This document shows positions 25,003 through 33,068 of a stretch of DNA of 34,877 nt, piece by piece. The stretch is from contig JAGLLT010000005.1 of the NCBI GenBank assembly GCA_023140385.1, forward strand, positions 1 through 34,877, given 5' to 3'. The stretch's first letter is position 1; the number at the start of each line of letters is the position of its first letter. The stretch is from Candidatus Omnitrophota bacterium (lineage in GTDB: Bacteria > Omnitrophota > Gorgyraeia > JAGLLT01). A program made the position numbers and the translations under genes. The notes below the pieces were generated by a model. It ran no database searches, was not told where the DNA came from, and worked only from the letters and a program-made list of their open reading frames with translations.

Positions 25003-25110
25003 AAATACTTACCGATTAATAAGTTTAAAATTTAAAGCGAAAAACTTAAAACCATAGCTAAAAATTCAAAATTTTTTATCTTTTTACTTTTACGTTATAG
25101 TTTTACGCTT
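25003..25110. other. AT-rich low-complexity gap with imperfect inverted repeat
   Basis: The 125-base gap is almost all A and T runs. A left arm with AAAGCG-AAAAACTTAAAACC-like sequence and a right arm that reads AAAAGCGTAAAACTATAAC on the other strand form a loose inverted repeat around AAAATTCAAAATTTT. It may serve as terminator for the upstream FecR gene or be a degenerate dispersed repeat. No gene is seen in it. Confidence 0.35.
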
Positions 25111-25122
25111 TTAGTTTTCTTG

Positions 25123-27171
25123 TCATTCAATCGCGTGCTGAGTCCAATTCGTCCAGTCTATGCTTTTCTCCCAGTTGGAGTCCTTCATAGGGGTAATAAT
25201 AATATCTATGGGTGCTGAAAAAACATCCCCGCAATTAAAGACGCACTCAAGATTTGTCCCATCGGTAAGTGAAAAGTAACCAACTTTCAGCATATCCCTT
25301 ATATCATTAAAAGTGTACTCATCGGCAATTGCAGCGCCGCTGTTATTAATTACGAAAAAGTCGGCTACCAGATTATGGCTGCCGCTGATACTGATTATAA
25401 AACCGTCGGTAGTCGTGCTGGTTGCCGCGTAACAAGCTGTGATAGTGTTAAACTCAACCGTACCATTAACCTTAAGTTCGTAACCGGATACCTGCTGTCT
25501 CCAATCGGCATCATATACTCTGTCGGCAAAAAACACCGTTTCTTCTATGGAATCATCATTGTGAGCCAGGTCAATTTCCATCTTCGTAGGATAGGCAAGC
25601 TTTGAGTTACTCTCCCCCACCTGATAATAAGTAGTATCAGTACTGGTTATTTTATAGGTTCCGCTATCATCAAAAACATTCAGGTAATCACTCCAGGGGA
25701 GTTCATTTACCTCATCTCCTTCAATATCACGGTTAAAGGTGGTAAGCCAGCTAAGGGTCGTTAGCCCTTCCCTGCTCTGGTTGGAAGCGTCGTTGGTTCT
25801 TAAATTAATATCTAATATCTGGATTTTTTTTGAATTTGGGCGCAAAATATACTGCTCAACCCTCACGCGGTTGCCCTCTCTGTCAGTCATCACCTTGTGC
25901 ATCTGGGCATCGGCGCGCTGGGTAAGACGAGCGTCCATATCGCGCCAGTACATATCGGTAGTATGCTGGGCTATATCATCCCTTAAGCTGCCGATTTCTA
26001 TTAAGTTGAGTATCTTCTGCCTTATCTCATGGCGGGAACCATAGCCTTTTACAGAACTGTCATCGTGAATAACAGCGTCACTTATAAAGGCATCCTCGTT
26101 ATTCCTTATACCGTCGCCGTCAGAGTCGGCGTAGTCATAATAGTCTCTGGGGTATGTATCGGCCGTGTTAAGATATCCGTCGCCGTCAATATCACTGTCA
26201 AATTCGTCATCTATGCCGTCGCCGTCAAGGTCATTACCGGAGGCGCGGCTTGAGTCATTAGGATACAAATCATCACTGTCTAAAACACCGTCGCCGTCCG
26301 AGTCAAGAAGGCTATCCTGTCTTCTTTTCTCGGCGCCCTGGCTATCCTGATCGCTCTCTTTATCGAGCACCGCGTCTTCCTGAGAATCATCCAAATTATC
26401 ACCAATATTATCAGTATCACCGGTTACATTATTGTCGCCTTTAGAAGAAGATCCTTCAGCGGGGGGATTATTGCCCATCATAGTTCCGACTGACTTTTTC
26501 CAACTCTTCCATTTATTTTTTTCCTGAGAGCTCAACTTTCTGTCCGGCCCGACAAAATCACGGCCTATCACTTTTTTAAAGCCCTCCTTGATCACATACT
26601 CATCACCGGACGGCTTTCCATCTTTGCCGGTTTGCTGAAAATAAATGTTGTGCTCAAAGCAGGAAGCCGTTGTAACGGGATTATGCTTAACACTAAAACC
26701 CGTACCCTTTGAACCGCAGATTGCCGTTGGCGTACGGACTTCAAACTTAGAACCCCCTTTAAAGCCCTCCAGGATACAAAACAGCTTTCCTTTGTCAAGC
26801 CCGAACTCTGTCCGCGCCGGTTCTATTTTGTTCATAGTAACAACCGTATCAGCGTCCACTTTTAGTACACCTTTTAAATCAGGTTCATTTTTACAGCTAA
26901 TGAGAAGCTCGGCGTAAGAGTTCTTTTTGCCGGTCTTTAACATATCTCCTTCAGACAACTCTCTGCCAACTTCCGCCGCCCGCCATAATTTTGCGCCATC
27001 CCGCTGAAATAAAACCTTGCCTTTAAGCCGGATGATTATAACTTTTTTATCAGCTGACAACAGTTGTCTTTGAGCTTCCGCGTAAGATAAATTAGTTAAG
27101 CAGACGGTTGTTGCCGAATAGACGGCCAGGGCAATAACAGCCAAAAGGGCTATTCTCTTTACCATGGTCAT
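25123..27171 (-). CDS. Exported FecR-domain protein with type-3 calcium-binding repeats (paralogue 1)
   Basis: 682 residues: signal peptide (1 to about 32, ending YAEA); FecR domain (about 40-190) with GDMLKTGKKNSYAEL, LDKGKLFCILEGFKGGSKFE and VRTPTAICGSKGTGFSV; an acidic Ser/Asn/Asp linker; four or so thrombospondin type-3-like repeats at 290-362 (DSDGDGVLDSDD, DLDGDGIDDEFD, DIDGDGYLN, DSDGDGIRNNED), which bind calcium in known proteins; then an unrecognised C-terminal region of about 320 residues. There is no membrane anchor next to the FecR part, so it is not a classical FecR sigma regulator and is more likely a periplasmic or surface protein. It has its own promoter, and a close paralogue lies just upstream. 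A GAGG ribosome site supports the first ATG. Confidence 0.85.
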   Translation of the reverse strand: MTMVKRIALLAVIALAVYSATTVCLTNLSYAEAQRQLLSADKKVIIIRLKGKVLFQRDGAKLWRAAEVGRELSEGDMLKTGKKNSYAELLISCKNEPDLKGVLKVDADTVVTMNKIEPARTEFGLDKGKLFCILEGFKGGSKFEVRTPTAICGSKGTGFSVKHNPVTTASCFEHNIYFQQTGKDGKPSGDEYVIKEGFKKVIGRDFVGPDRKLSSQEKNKWKSWKKSVGTMMGNNPPAEGSSSKGDNNVTGDTDNIGDNLDDSQEDAVLDKESDQDSQGAEKRRQDSLLDSDGDGVLDSDDLYPNDSSRASGNDLDGDGIDDEFDSDIDGDGYLNTADTYPRDYYDYADSDGDGIRNNEDAFISDAVIHDDSSVKGYGSRHEIRQKILNLIEIGSLRDDIAQHTTDMYWRDMDARLTQRADAQMHKVMTDREGNRVRVEQYILRPNSKKIQILDINLRTNDASNQSREGLTTLSWLTTFNRDIEGDEVNELPWSDYLNVFDDSGTYKITSTDTTYYQVGESNSKLAYPTKMEIDLAHNDDSIEETVFFADRVYDADWRQQVSGYELKVNGTVEFNTITACYAATSTTTDGFIISISGSHNLVADFFVINNSGAAIADEYTFNDIRDMLKVGYFSLTDGTNLECVFNCGDVFSAPIDIIITPMKDSNWEKSIDWTNWTQHAIE

Positions 27172-27223
27172 TTTTATTCCTCGTGTATAACAAAGCCTTA
27201 AAGTAATATATATCTTTTGAGAA

Positions 27224-27252
27224 AGTATACTTGAAATAAGATGTTATGTCAA
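27224..27252 (-). promoter_or_regulatory. Near-consensus promoter of FecR paralogue 1
   Basis: Minus strand TTGACA (27247-27252), 17-base spacer, TATACT (27224-27229), about 53 bases before the ATG. With the terminator just upstream, this shows that paralogue 1 is an independent transcription unit with an expected high basal rate. Confidence 0.75.
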
Positions 27253-27321
27253 GAACATCGCCGTTAAACATGGCTAACCCCCGAGGCTGGCCAAAGGCGG
27301 TTATTCGCGGGATTAAGACAC

Positions 27322-27362
27322 AAAAAAACCCGCACTGCGTATATATAAGTGCGGGTTTTTTT
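27322..27362 (-). terminator. Intrinsic terminator after FecR paralogue 2
   Basis: A perfect 15-base stem, AAAAAAACCCGCACT with its complement at 27348-27362, around an 11-base loop. On the minus strand it ends in a T-run right after the stop of paralogue 2. Flanking A and T runs make it work in both directions, but no plus-strand gene reaches it. Confidence 0.9.
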
Positions 27363-27373
27363 AAATTATACTT

Positions 27374-29626
27374 TTAATCGTTCCACCAATCTGTCCAGAG
27401 TTCGTCGTTAACAGGAACGATAATAATATCTATAGGATTAGTGAATCTCGTGGTAGTGCCATCCGGCAGGCCGGTGAACTCCCACGGATCAGAGGTAACT
27501 GAGCCGCCTGGGCCCCCCACCCTTGTCTGCAGTCTGGTCTGATTATAGCCGTTGGTTACCTGAAGACAACTGAACAAAGCCTCTAAGTTACTCCCGTTTT
27601 CGAGGTCAAAGTAACCTACCCTTAACATATCCTTGAGGCCGGCTATCTCAACGTCACCTCCAACAATATCCCCGCTATTATTTATGGCGAAGAATTTGGC
27701 GAGGAGCGCTTCATTAACGGTTCTTGTCTGTGTGCGCGTCCATATCCAGGGCATCATAGGATTCGGATCCCAATCCGGGTCATCAAGACTGCTGTCAAGA
27801 GCTACAACAAAGTTGCCTGGATTTCCCGCGCTATAAACCAGGGCGTCTTTAAATGCCCCTAAATCATCAAAGATAGGAGTACCGTTTATAGCAAACTCAT
27901 AACCGATTATATCCTGCCAGTAATTAGTAACTACCTTCCTATGGTTCCCAAAATTCGTATATTCATAAATGGAGTCCGCGTTGTGCGTCAGCTCAAGCTT
28001 CATATCATCAGGGTAAGCGCAATTCGGATCTTCACTTGGCACCTGATAATAAGTTGTATCCGAACTGGTTATTCTGAAAGGATCAGCAGAACCGACAACC
28101 GTCAGATAATCCTCCCAGGGTAAAAGTGGTATCTCATCAGAGCTTATATGGCGGTTAAAGGTCATCGCCCAATTCAATGTAGTCAGTCCGCTGTACGGCG
28201 TATCACCCGTTCTCAGGTTAACATTGATTAACTGAATTTTCTTATCAGCCGGGCGAAGCACATACTGCTCAACTCTCACACGGTTGCCATGCTTATCCAT
28301 CATTACCTTGTGCATCTGGGCATCGGCGCGCTGGGTAAGGCGGGCATCCATATCGCGCCAATATATATCCTGAGTATGCTGGGCTATATCGTTTCTGAGT
28401 TCGCCCACTTCTATCAGGTCTAATATTTTCTGCCTTATCTCATGGCGGGAACCGTAACCCCTTACGGAAGTATCCGGATCAATCACCGGATCATTCTTAA
28501 AGGCGTCTTCATTATCTCTTATACCGTCGCCATCTGAGTCAGCGTGGTCATAGTAATCTCTGGGATAGGTATCGGCCGCGTTAAGATAACCGTCACCGTC
28601 AATATCACTGTCAAACTCATCATCTATACCGTCACCGTCAAGGTCATTGCCCGAAGCGCGGTTTGGATCGTTAGGGTATAAATCGTCTTTATCTAAAACA
28701 CCATCGCCGTCTGAGTCCAGCTCTGTACTGACGAGAGTATCTCCTCGAGGCTGATTACCCTGACTATCCTGCTCGCCTTGCTTATCCACATTCGCGTCGT
28801 TATGTGAATCCTTTGACCCTTTATTCAAACCGTCCGCGTCCTTGCCTAAATCGTCGGATGGCTTATCGGGAGGCGGCGTATAAGGGTCTGCTTCAGGGCC
28901 TTCATCACCTGATATATTTTTATTAAAGAAAGAACCTAAGTTTCTTCTCCACGAGTTCCACCTTCTCTTCTGCCACGGGCTGATTTTTCTAATAGGGCTC
29001 GCGTATTCACCTGAACCGATTGTTTTCTTATGCCCTTCATTAACGTTTTGTTTATCACCCGTAGGATTACCGCTGTCATCAAGAGGTTCCATATAAATGC
29101 TGTGTTCAAAACACGAACCGATTGTCTTTGAAGCATGCTTCACGACCCAGCCGGTTCCGCGCGCTCCGCATATGGCAACGGGCGTACGAACTTTAAAGGT
29201 CGAGCCTTTCTTCATCTTTTCGACTATACAGAACAACTCACCTTTATCAAGTTTAACTTCCGTGTCATTCGGCTTTATCTTCTCGAGCTTAATCTGTGTG
29301 CCCGCGTTCACCCTGATTACATTCTTCTTTTTTGATTCCTCGCTATAATTAAAACAAAGTTCGGCGAAAGAACCAACTTTTCCGGTTTTAACACTGTCAC
29401 CGCTCACAAGCTGCATAGCCTGACGCGCCTTTTCCCAGTCAGCCTCACCGCTCTTAAGAACTTTTACATTACCTTTTAAGCGAATAATCGTAGCTTCATT
29501 GCCTGAAAAAGTTATGCTCCTAAGGCCGTCTTCCGCCTCCGCCGGCGAAAAAAACATAATTGACGATAGAAAAGCAAAAGCAACAACCCCTGACAGCACT
29601 CTGCTTACTCTTTCTCTATAATTCAT
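27374..29626 (-). CDS. Exported FecR-domain protein with type-3 calcium-binding repeats (paralogue 2)
   Basis: 750 residues, same order as paralogue 1: signal peptide (1 to about 32, ending PAEAE), FecR domain (about 40-195; SGDSVKTGKVGSFAEL, VRTPVAICGARGTGWVV), a longer acidic linker, type-3 repeats at 304-376, then the same C-terminal domain with GYGSRHEIRQKILDLIEV and YWRDMDARLTQRADAQMHKV almost unchanged. Extra segments include a Trp/Pro-rich insertion around WDPNPMMPWIWTRTQTRT and another near GGPGGSVTSDPWEFTG. The repeat region and the following 100 residues are nearly identical between the two, also in DNA, suggesting recent duplication or gene conversion. It has its own promoter and terminator. 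Function unknown; calcium-stabilised envelope or secreted protein is my inference. Confidence 0.85.
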   Translation of the reverse strand: MNYRERVSRVLSGVVAFAFLSSIMFFSPAEAEDGLRSITFSGNEATIIRLKGNVKVLKSGEADWEKARQAMQLVSGDSVKTGKVGSFAELCFNYSEESKKKNVIRVNAGTQIKLEKIKPNDTEVKLDKGELFCIVEKMKKGSTFKVRTPVAICGARGTGWVVKHASKTIGSCFEHSIYMEPLDDSGNPTGDKQNVNEGHKKTIGSGEYASPIRKISPWQKRRWNSWRRNLGSFFNKNISGDEGPEADPYTPPPDKPSDDLGKDADGLNKGSKDSHNDANVDKQGEQDSQGNQPRGDTLVSTELDSDGDGVLDKDDLYPNDPNRASGNDLDGDGIDDEFDSDIDGDGYLNAADTYPRDYYDHADSDGDGIRDNEDAFKNDPVIDPDTSVRGYGSRHEIRQKILDLIEVGELRNDIAQHTQDIYWRDMDARLTQRADAQMHKVMMDKHGNRVRVEQYVLRPADKKIQLINVNLRTGDTPYSGLTTLNWAMTFNRHISSDEIPLLPWEDYLTVVGSADPFRITSSDTTYYQVPSEDPNCAYPDDMKLELTHNADSIYEYTNFGNHRKVVTNYWQDIIGYEFAINGTPIFDDLGAFKDALVYSAGNPGNFVVALDSSLDDPDWDPNPMMPWIWTRTQTRTVNEALLAKFFAINNSGDIVGGDVEIAGLKDMLRVGYFDLENGSNLEALFSCLQVTNGYNQTRLQTRVGGPGGSVTSDPWEFTGLPDGTTTRFTNPIDIIIVPVNDELWTDWWND

Positions 29627-29660
29627 ATTTCACCTCGTTTTTATAACTATTTTAGTCTAT

Positions 29661-29689
29661 AATATAACAAATTACGCAAAAAAAGTCAA
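29661..29689 (-). promoter_or_regulatory. Promoter of FecR paralogue 2
   Basis: Minus strand TTGACT (29684-29689), 17-base spacer, TATATT (29661-29666), 34 bases before the ATG, with GAGGTGA as ribosome site. The paralogue is thus separately transcribed from the three-gene operon upstream of it. Confidence 0.7.
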
Positions 29690-29730
29690 GTAAATATAGT
29701 TGCTTTTATGATGTAATATATTGCTGGACA

Positions 29731-30342
29731 CTAATCTTCCAGATGAACATCGATGTATTGAGACAGTAACTCTCTTACCGTTGCCGGCGGCCTGACAATA
29801 AAATAGTGATTGACAAGGGCATGGCCTATCTCATGAGCCAATATATTTTGATTAACGCGGGACTCAGTTGTATAAATTGTGTTATTTTCATAGACATAAA
29901 AAGAGTATAAGTCAAGCCGCTCACCCATTATTTCTTCATAGGCATCAATAAGCATCTTTGTGCTTTCAAAGAAAACGATATTAACGTGAAAATCCGCCGG
30001 ATACATATCCAGTATCTGCTCAGACCTAAGCAGAATCATATCGCATTTAATGGCTATGCGCTCAAAAACGTCTCCCGCTTCCCTCAATGACCTTTTACCG
30101 CCATAACCAATCTCGATATATTTTATATCCAGCTTCTTATCTATCCTTGCCGGATTTACCATACCCTCAAAGTATAAGGTGCAATAATCAGAACTGACTT
30201 TCAATGAGCTATGACTACCGGCCGTATCCGCCCCGACTATACCCGCCGGTAAAAACGTAAGGCAGAAAAAACAAAAGGTACCGATAAGAAAATTTTTTTT
30301 AAAACTACAGTTTAAAGCAGCCAATTTCTTTATTGATTTCAT
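29731..30342 (-). CDS. Small exported protein with HExxH zinc-peptidase motif
   Basis: A 203-residue protein with a signal peptide (cleavage probably after the hydrophobic FLIGTFCFFCLTFLPAG, near residue 38). LAHEIGHALVNHYF gives the zinc motif H170-E171-x-x-H174, and E191 in TVRELLSQYID is placed like the third ligand of gluzincins. It resembles the tail of the peptidase MA-like fold, but ends only 12 residues after that position, shorter than usual. Its first 38 bases overlap the HAMP gene, and no clear Shine-Dalgarno is seen, so translation coupling is likely. Substrate unknown; an envelope protease acting on neighbours is possible. Confidence 0.7.
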   Translation of the reverse strand: MKSIKKLAALNCSFKKNFLIGTFCFFCLTFLPAGIVGADTAGSHSSLKVSSDYCTLYFEGMVNPARIDKKLDIKYIEIGYGGKRSLREAGDVFERIAIKCDMILLRSEQILDMYPADFHVNIVFFESTKMLIDAYEEIMGERLDLYSFYVYENNTIYTTESRVNQNILAHEIGHALVNHYFIVRPPATVRELLSQYIDVHLED

Positions 30343-30889
30343 TTATCGTCTTTTTTATATTAGCTGTATTGTTTTTTTCCCGCGCCGCTTCCGCGTTATC
30401 AGCAAAGCTATTCAGCTCTGAGGCCATGTTTTTTATCTTCAGAACATGCTGGTTTAGCTTTTTTATCATATCGTTTAATTCATCCGCGATTGGCCGCAAC
30501 TGGTCTCCTGAACGCAGTCTGACCTCCAGGCTAAGATTGCCGTTACCTACAGCCTCAACAGCTTTTTCAAGATGGTAAGCGGGGCCGGCTATTTTATGGG
30601 AAATAAAGAGGGTTACCACAATCATAAATACACCCACAATAATGATTGTAGCAATAGAAGTGAGCGTTATTAGTGGCAAAAGGTAATCAGCGGTACTTTT
30701 AATGATAAGTCTTGAATTCTCAAAAGAGGTCGTTGTGGATTTAAGTGAAAGGAAATAAATCAACCCTCCAAACAAAACACAAGCAAGGATAACAAGAAGA
30801 CAAAACCTGATGATAAACCGGCTTTGAAATTTCTTATTAATATAGTAGTTCCTTCTCCTGTACGGTTTATTGACTTTTTGTCCTTTCAT
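30305..30889 (-). CDS. HAMP-domain membrane protein without output domain
   Basis: A 194-residue inner-membrane protein: basic N-terminus (YRRRNYYINKKFQSRF), TM1 about 25-47, a short extracytoplasmic loop of about 24 residues, TM2 about 72-96, HAMP domain about 97-150 (SHKIAGPAYHLEKAVEAVG, SGDQLRPIADELNDMIKKL), then a short helical tail. It looks like the membrane half of a chemoreceptor or histidine kinase, but no signalling domain follows and no frame shift was found that would restore one. I use the ATG at 30889 because GGAGG is 5 bases ahead; a GTG one codon earlier is less well spaced. It lies between the SurA-like lipoprotein and the peptidase-like gene. Confidence 0.85.
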   Translation of the reverse strand: MKGQKVNKPYRRRNYYINKKFQSRFIIRFCLLVILACVLFGGLIYFLSLKSTTTSFENSRLIIKSTADYLLPLITLTSIATIIIVGVFMIVVTLFISHKIAGPAYHLEKAVEAVGNGNLSLEVRLRSGDQLRPIADELNDMIKKLNQHVLKIKNMASELNSFADNAEAAREKNNTANIKKTINEINKEIGCFKL

Positions 30890-30923
30890 CACTTCCTCCG
30901 CGTTTTGTAAAAATCAGCGCGAC

Positions 30924-31496
30924 TTAATCAAGCGCTATGCTTTTTAAGGTTTCCTCATTTATAGAAATATAGGCTTTCTCTTTTAAGTTATCTATCCACG
31001 CGCGCATAAGCCCTGTTTCTTTTTCACGGCGCAAAAAACGTCTCAGCCGGCTTTTAATCTCTAAAAGCGGCTTAATCTCAGGATCCTCTGTTTTCAACTT
31101 GTTATAATAATCGGATATCTCATCATCGTAGATGTAAACGCTGTCTGAAATCTCGCGTGACTTTTTTTCGATTAGAGTTATCAAAAGTGTTTGTTTCCAG
31201 TAATTCTCAATTGTTTTCCTGAATCGCTCTTCCTTGTCAAGATTAAGCGACTGCGCCTCCTGAAGCAAAATCTCTTTTTCAATCAAGTCGTTGAGAAGTT
31301 CCATTCGGCCGCTAAAATCCTTAACGGTATCAGGCCGGTAGATAGAAAGCGCCTTTAAGTCCTGCCTGAGATCTTCTTCGCTCATATAATACGCGTTAAT
31401 CTGGGCAACCACTTTCTTTTCTTCTTCTTTTTTAGTACAACCAAAGCTAAGAAATACAAAACTACATAAAATAATAACAGTACAGCCTTTTAACAT
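30924..31496 (-). CDS. Lipoprotein with SurA-N-like chaperone region
   Basis: A 190-residue exported lipoprotein: the signal ends in the lipobox LSFGC (C20), followed by a Lys/Glu linker and a helical domain. VVAQINAYYMSEEDLRQDL and MELLNDLIEKEILLQEAQSLNL match the SurA/PpiD N-terminal chaperone pattern, but there is no parvulin isomerase domain. It may hold unfolded outer-membrane or secreted proteins. The start is the ATG at 31496: AGGAGG lies 6 bases before it, whereas a TTG one codon earlier is too close. It leads a three-gene operon from a strong promoter, divergent from a beta-barrel gene that could be its client. Confidence 0.8.
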   Translation of the reverse strand: MLKGCTVIILCSFVFLSFGCTKKEEEKKVVAQINAYYMSEEDLRQDLKALSIYRPDTVKDFSGRMELLNDLIEKEILLQEAQSLNLDKEERFRKTIENYWKQTLLITLIEKKSREISDSVYIYDDEISDYYNKLKTEDPEIKPLLEIKSRLRRFLRREKETGLMRAWIDNLKEKAYISINEETLKSIALD

Positions 31497-31578
31497 CAAT
31501 TTCCTCCTGATATACGCGTATGAAAATAGATTGCAACCGTTACAAAAAAGTCTGAGCCTTTAAAGCTTTTATAATAAT

Positions 31579-31607
31579 ATTTTAATTCTTTAGAGGGCTC
31601 TTGTCAA
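31579..31607 (-). promoter_or_regulatory. Promoter of lipoprotein-HAMP-peptidase operon
   Basis: Minus strand TTGACA (31602-31607), 17-base spacer, TAAAAT (31579-31584). The leader to the ATG is about 80 bases. Its -35 lies only 26 bases from the -35 of the divergent promoter. Confidence 0.7.
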
Positions 31608-31633
31608 GCGTGAAAAAAAATTTAAATTTATCC

Positions 31634-31662
31634 TTTACAGCGGGCGCGCATTGTAATATAAT
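31634..31662 (+). promoter_or_regulatory. Promoter of the beta-barrel gene
   Basis: TTTACA (31634-31639), 17-base GC-rich spacer, TATAAT (31657-31662), followed by an AAGGAG ribosome site at 31677-31682 and the ATG at 31689. The -10 is perfect. Confidence 0.75.
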
Positions 31663-31688
31663 ATAAAAAAATAAAAAAGGAGCGGGAT

Positions 31689-33005
31689 ATGATTAGGATG
31701 GGGCATAAAAATTATTTGTTGTTTTTTGTCTTACTAATAGTAATGGCTGCGCCTGCCGGGCTTTATGCCAAAGATGACGGCCTTACCGGCGAGGACACAG
31801 CTCCAAAGGCGGACGAGAAAACAAGCTTAAGATTTTTCGGAAAAAAAGTTATACCCATCATCAATTTGGACGCTTTGGGCACTTACTCCAAAATTCAGGG
31901 CTACAATGCCACTGAGGGAGCGCTTATTGACCTGCTTGTCTCACCCGCGATTAAAATAAATGATAATTATTATCTTATTCCCCTTTACAATTTTAATTAC
32001 AATCGCTCGCGCCAGATTATCGCTGAAGATGAAGGCGGCCATCTGATACAGGAAACTCTAATTCATAACGCCTATTTTACGAATAAATTACAACTAACGG
32101 ATAATCTGGTAAATAAAATCAGCATTTTTGGCAGTTGGGCTTATTACAAAGAGACCGCGGATGAAAAATGGTCAGAGGGCCTTTATGATTATACTGATGT
32201 TGGCGCCATAGTGGACTTCGAATATGTCTTAGGCAATCCAAAAGATAAAATTTATAAAGAAGCCGGGCTGGAATTCGAATATTATAAGCGCCAGTATTCT
32301 AATTTTCAGTCACTTATATCCCTTGCCCTACCCACAGCGCCTGAAACGGATGAAAAAGACTTTGACGGCTACAAAGCAACTCTTTCCTATCTGAGAGATA
32401 ACCCTGACGGCCTCTCCTTTGAAGCCTCATACCAGCCATTATTAAAGTACTATACCGATAAATTAATCATCGGATCGGATGGTGTTCTGGAATCAGGAAG
32501 CAAGAGAGAAGATAACCAGCACGCTTTTAATCTCAGTTTCAGTTATCCGGTGAGCAAAAGGCTGAAGGTATCGCTGGATAATGAGTTAGTTATAAATCGC
32601 AGTAATCAGAACTTTTATGACTCGATGGATACCGTAATATTATCAGACGATGGGTATATGCCGAACTACTATGATTACAATTCCTTCAGAATAAAGCCAA
32701 AAATCAGTTACGACATAGCCGTTAAAGAAGATAAAGACTTAACCGTCCAGTTGTCTTACGCCTATCTCGATAAGCGTTATACTGACCGCAAAGCTCAAAG
32801 TTCCGCCGGCCCGTATACGGGAAGCGATGAAGAGGATGAATTCCATACTTTCAGCCTGGGGCTTTCTTATCCGTTAACTGAGGCAATAAAAGCCGTAGCC
32901 ATATTTGATTACACCATCGCTCAATCCAATATGGAATACGAGAAGTACTACAGATACAACTACGACCTGATGAGTATAGCCTGCGGCATTTCCTGCCGCT
33001 TCTAA
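31689..33005 (+). CDS. Outer-membrane beta-barrel protein
   Basis: 438 residues with a signal peptide (about 1-27, ending GLYA), then alternating aromatic/polar strands rich in Tyr, such as YYLIPLYNFNYNRS, LSYLRDNPDGLSFEASYQP and FRIKPKISYDIAV, and a C-terminal Phe (ACGISCRF), the signature recognised by the Bam machinery. About 16-18 strands can be imagined. No enzyme motif is seen; a porin-like or surface-display barrel are the options. It is alone in its transcript, bounded by a strong promoter and a 21-base-stem terminator, and diverges from the SurA-like lipoprotein operon. Confidence 0.85.
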   Translation: MIRMGHKNYLLFFVLLIVMAAPAGLYAKDDGLTGEDTAPKADEKTSLRFFGKKVIPIINLDALGTYSKIQGYNATEGALIDLLVSPAIKINDNYYLIPLYNFNYNRSRQIIAEDEGGHLIQETLIHNAYFTNKLQLTDNLVNKISIFGSWAYYKETADEKWSEGLYDYTDVGAIVDFEYVLGNPKDKIYKEAGLEFEYYKRQYSNFQSLISLALPTAPETDEKDFDGYKATLSYLRDNPDGLSFEASYQPLLKYYTDKLIIGSDGVLESGSKREDNQHAFNLSFSYPVSKRLKVSLDNELVINRSNQNFYDSMDTVILSDDGYMPNYYDYNSFRIKPKISYDIAVKEDKDLTVQLSYAYLDKRYTDRKAQSSAGPYTGSDEEDEFHTFSLGLSYPLTEAIKAVAIFDYTIAQSNMEYEKYYRYNYDLMSIACGISCRF

Positions 33006-33011
33006 AATAAT

Positions 33012-33061
33012 AAAAAAAGGACGCTTTTATTTAAATTAACAAATAAAAGCGTCCTTTTTTT
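33012..33061. terminator. Strong bidirectional intrinsic terminator
   Basis: A perfect 21-base inverted repeat (33012-33032 and 33041-33061) with GGACGC/GCGTCC at the core, A-run on the left, T-run on the right and an 8-base loop. It ends the beta-barrel transcript and, from the other side, that of the membrane protein at 33116-33736. Confidence 0.93.
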
Positions 33062-33068
33062 GTTCATT

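Noticed and set aside
26088-26304. Short tandem DNA repeats (GTCGCCGTC-like units) considered as a CRISPR or minisatellite
   Set aside because: The periodicity follows codons of the D-x-D-G-D-G calcium-binding repeats, with no spacers or regular repeat length.
25123-29626. Classical FecI-FecR sigma/anti-sigma signalling
   Set aside because: No sigma factor gene is adjacent, the proteins have cleavable signal peptides rather than a single membrane anchor after a cytoplasmic tail, and no TonB receptor is present.
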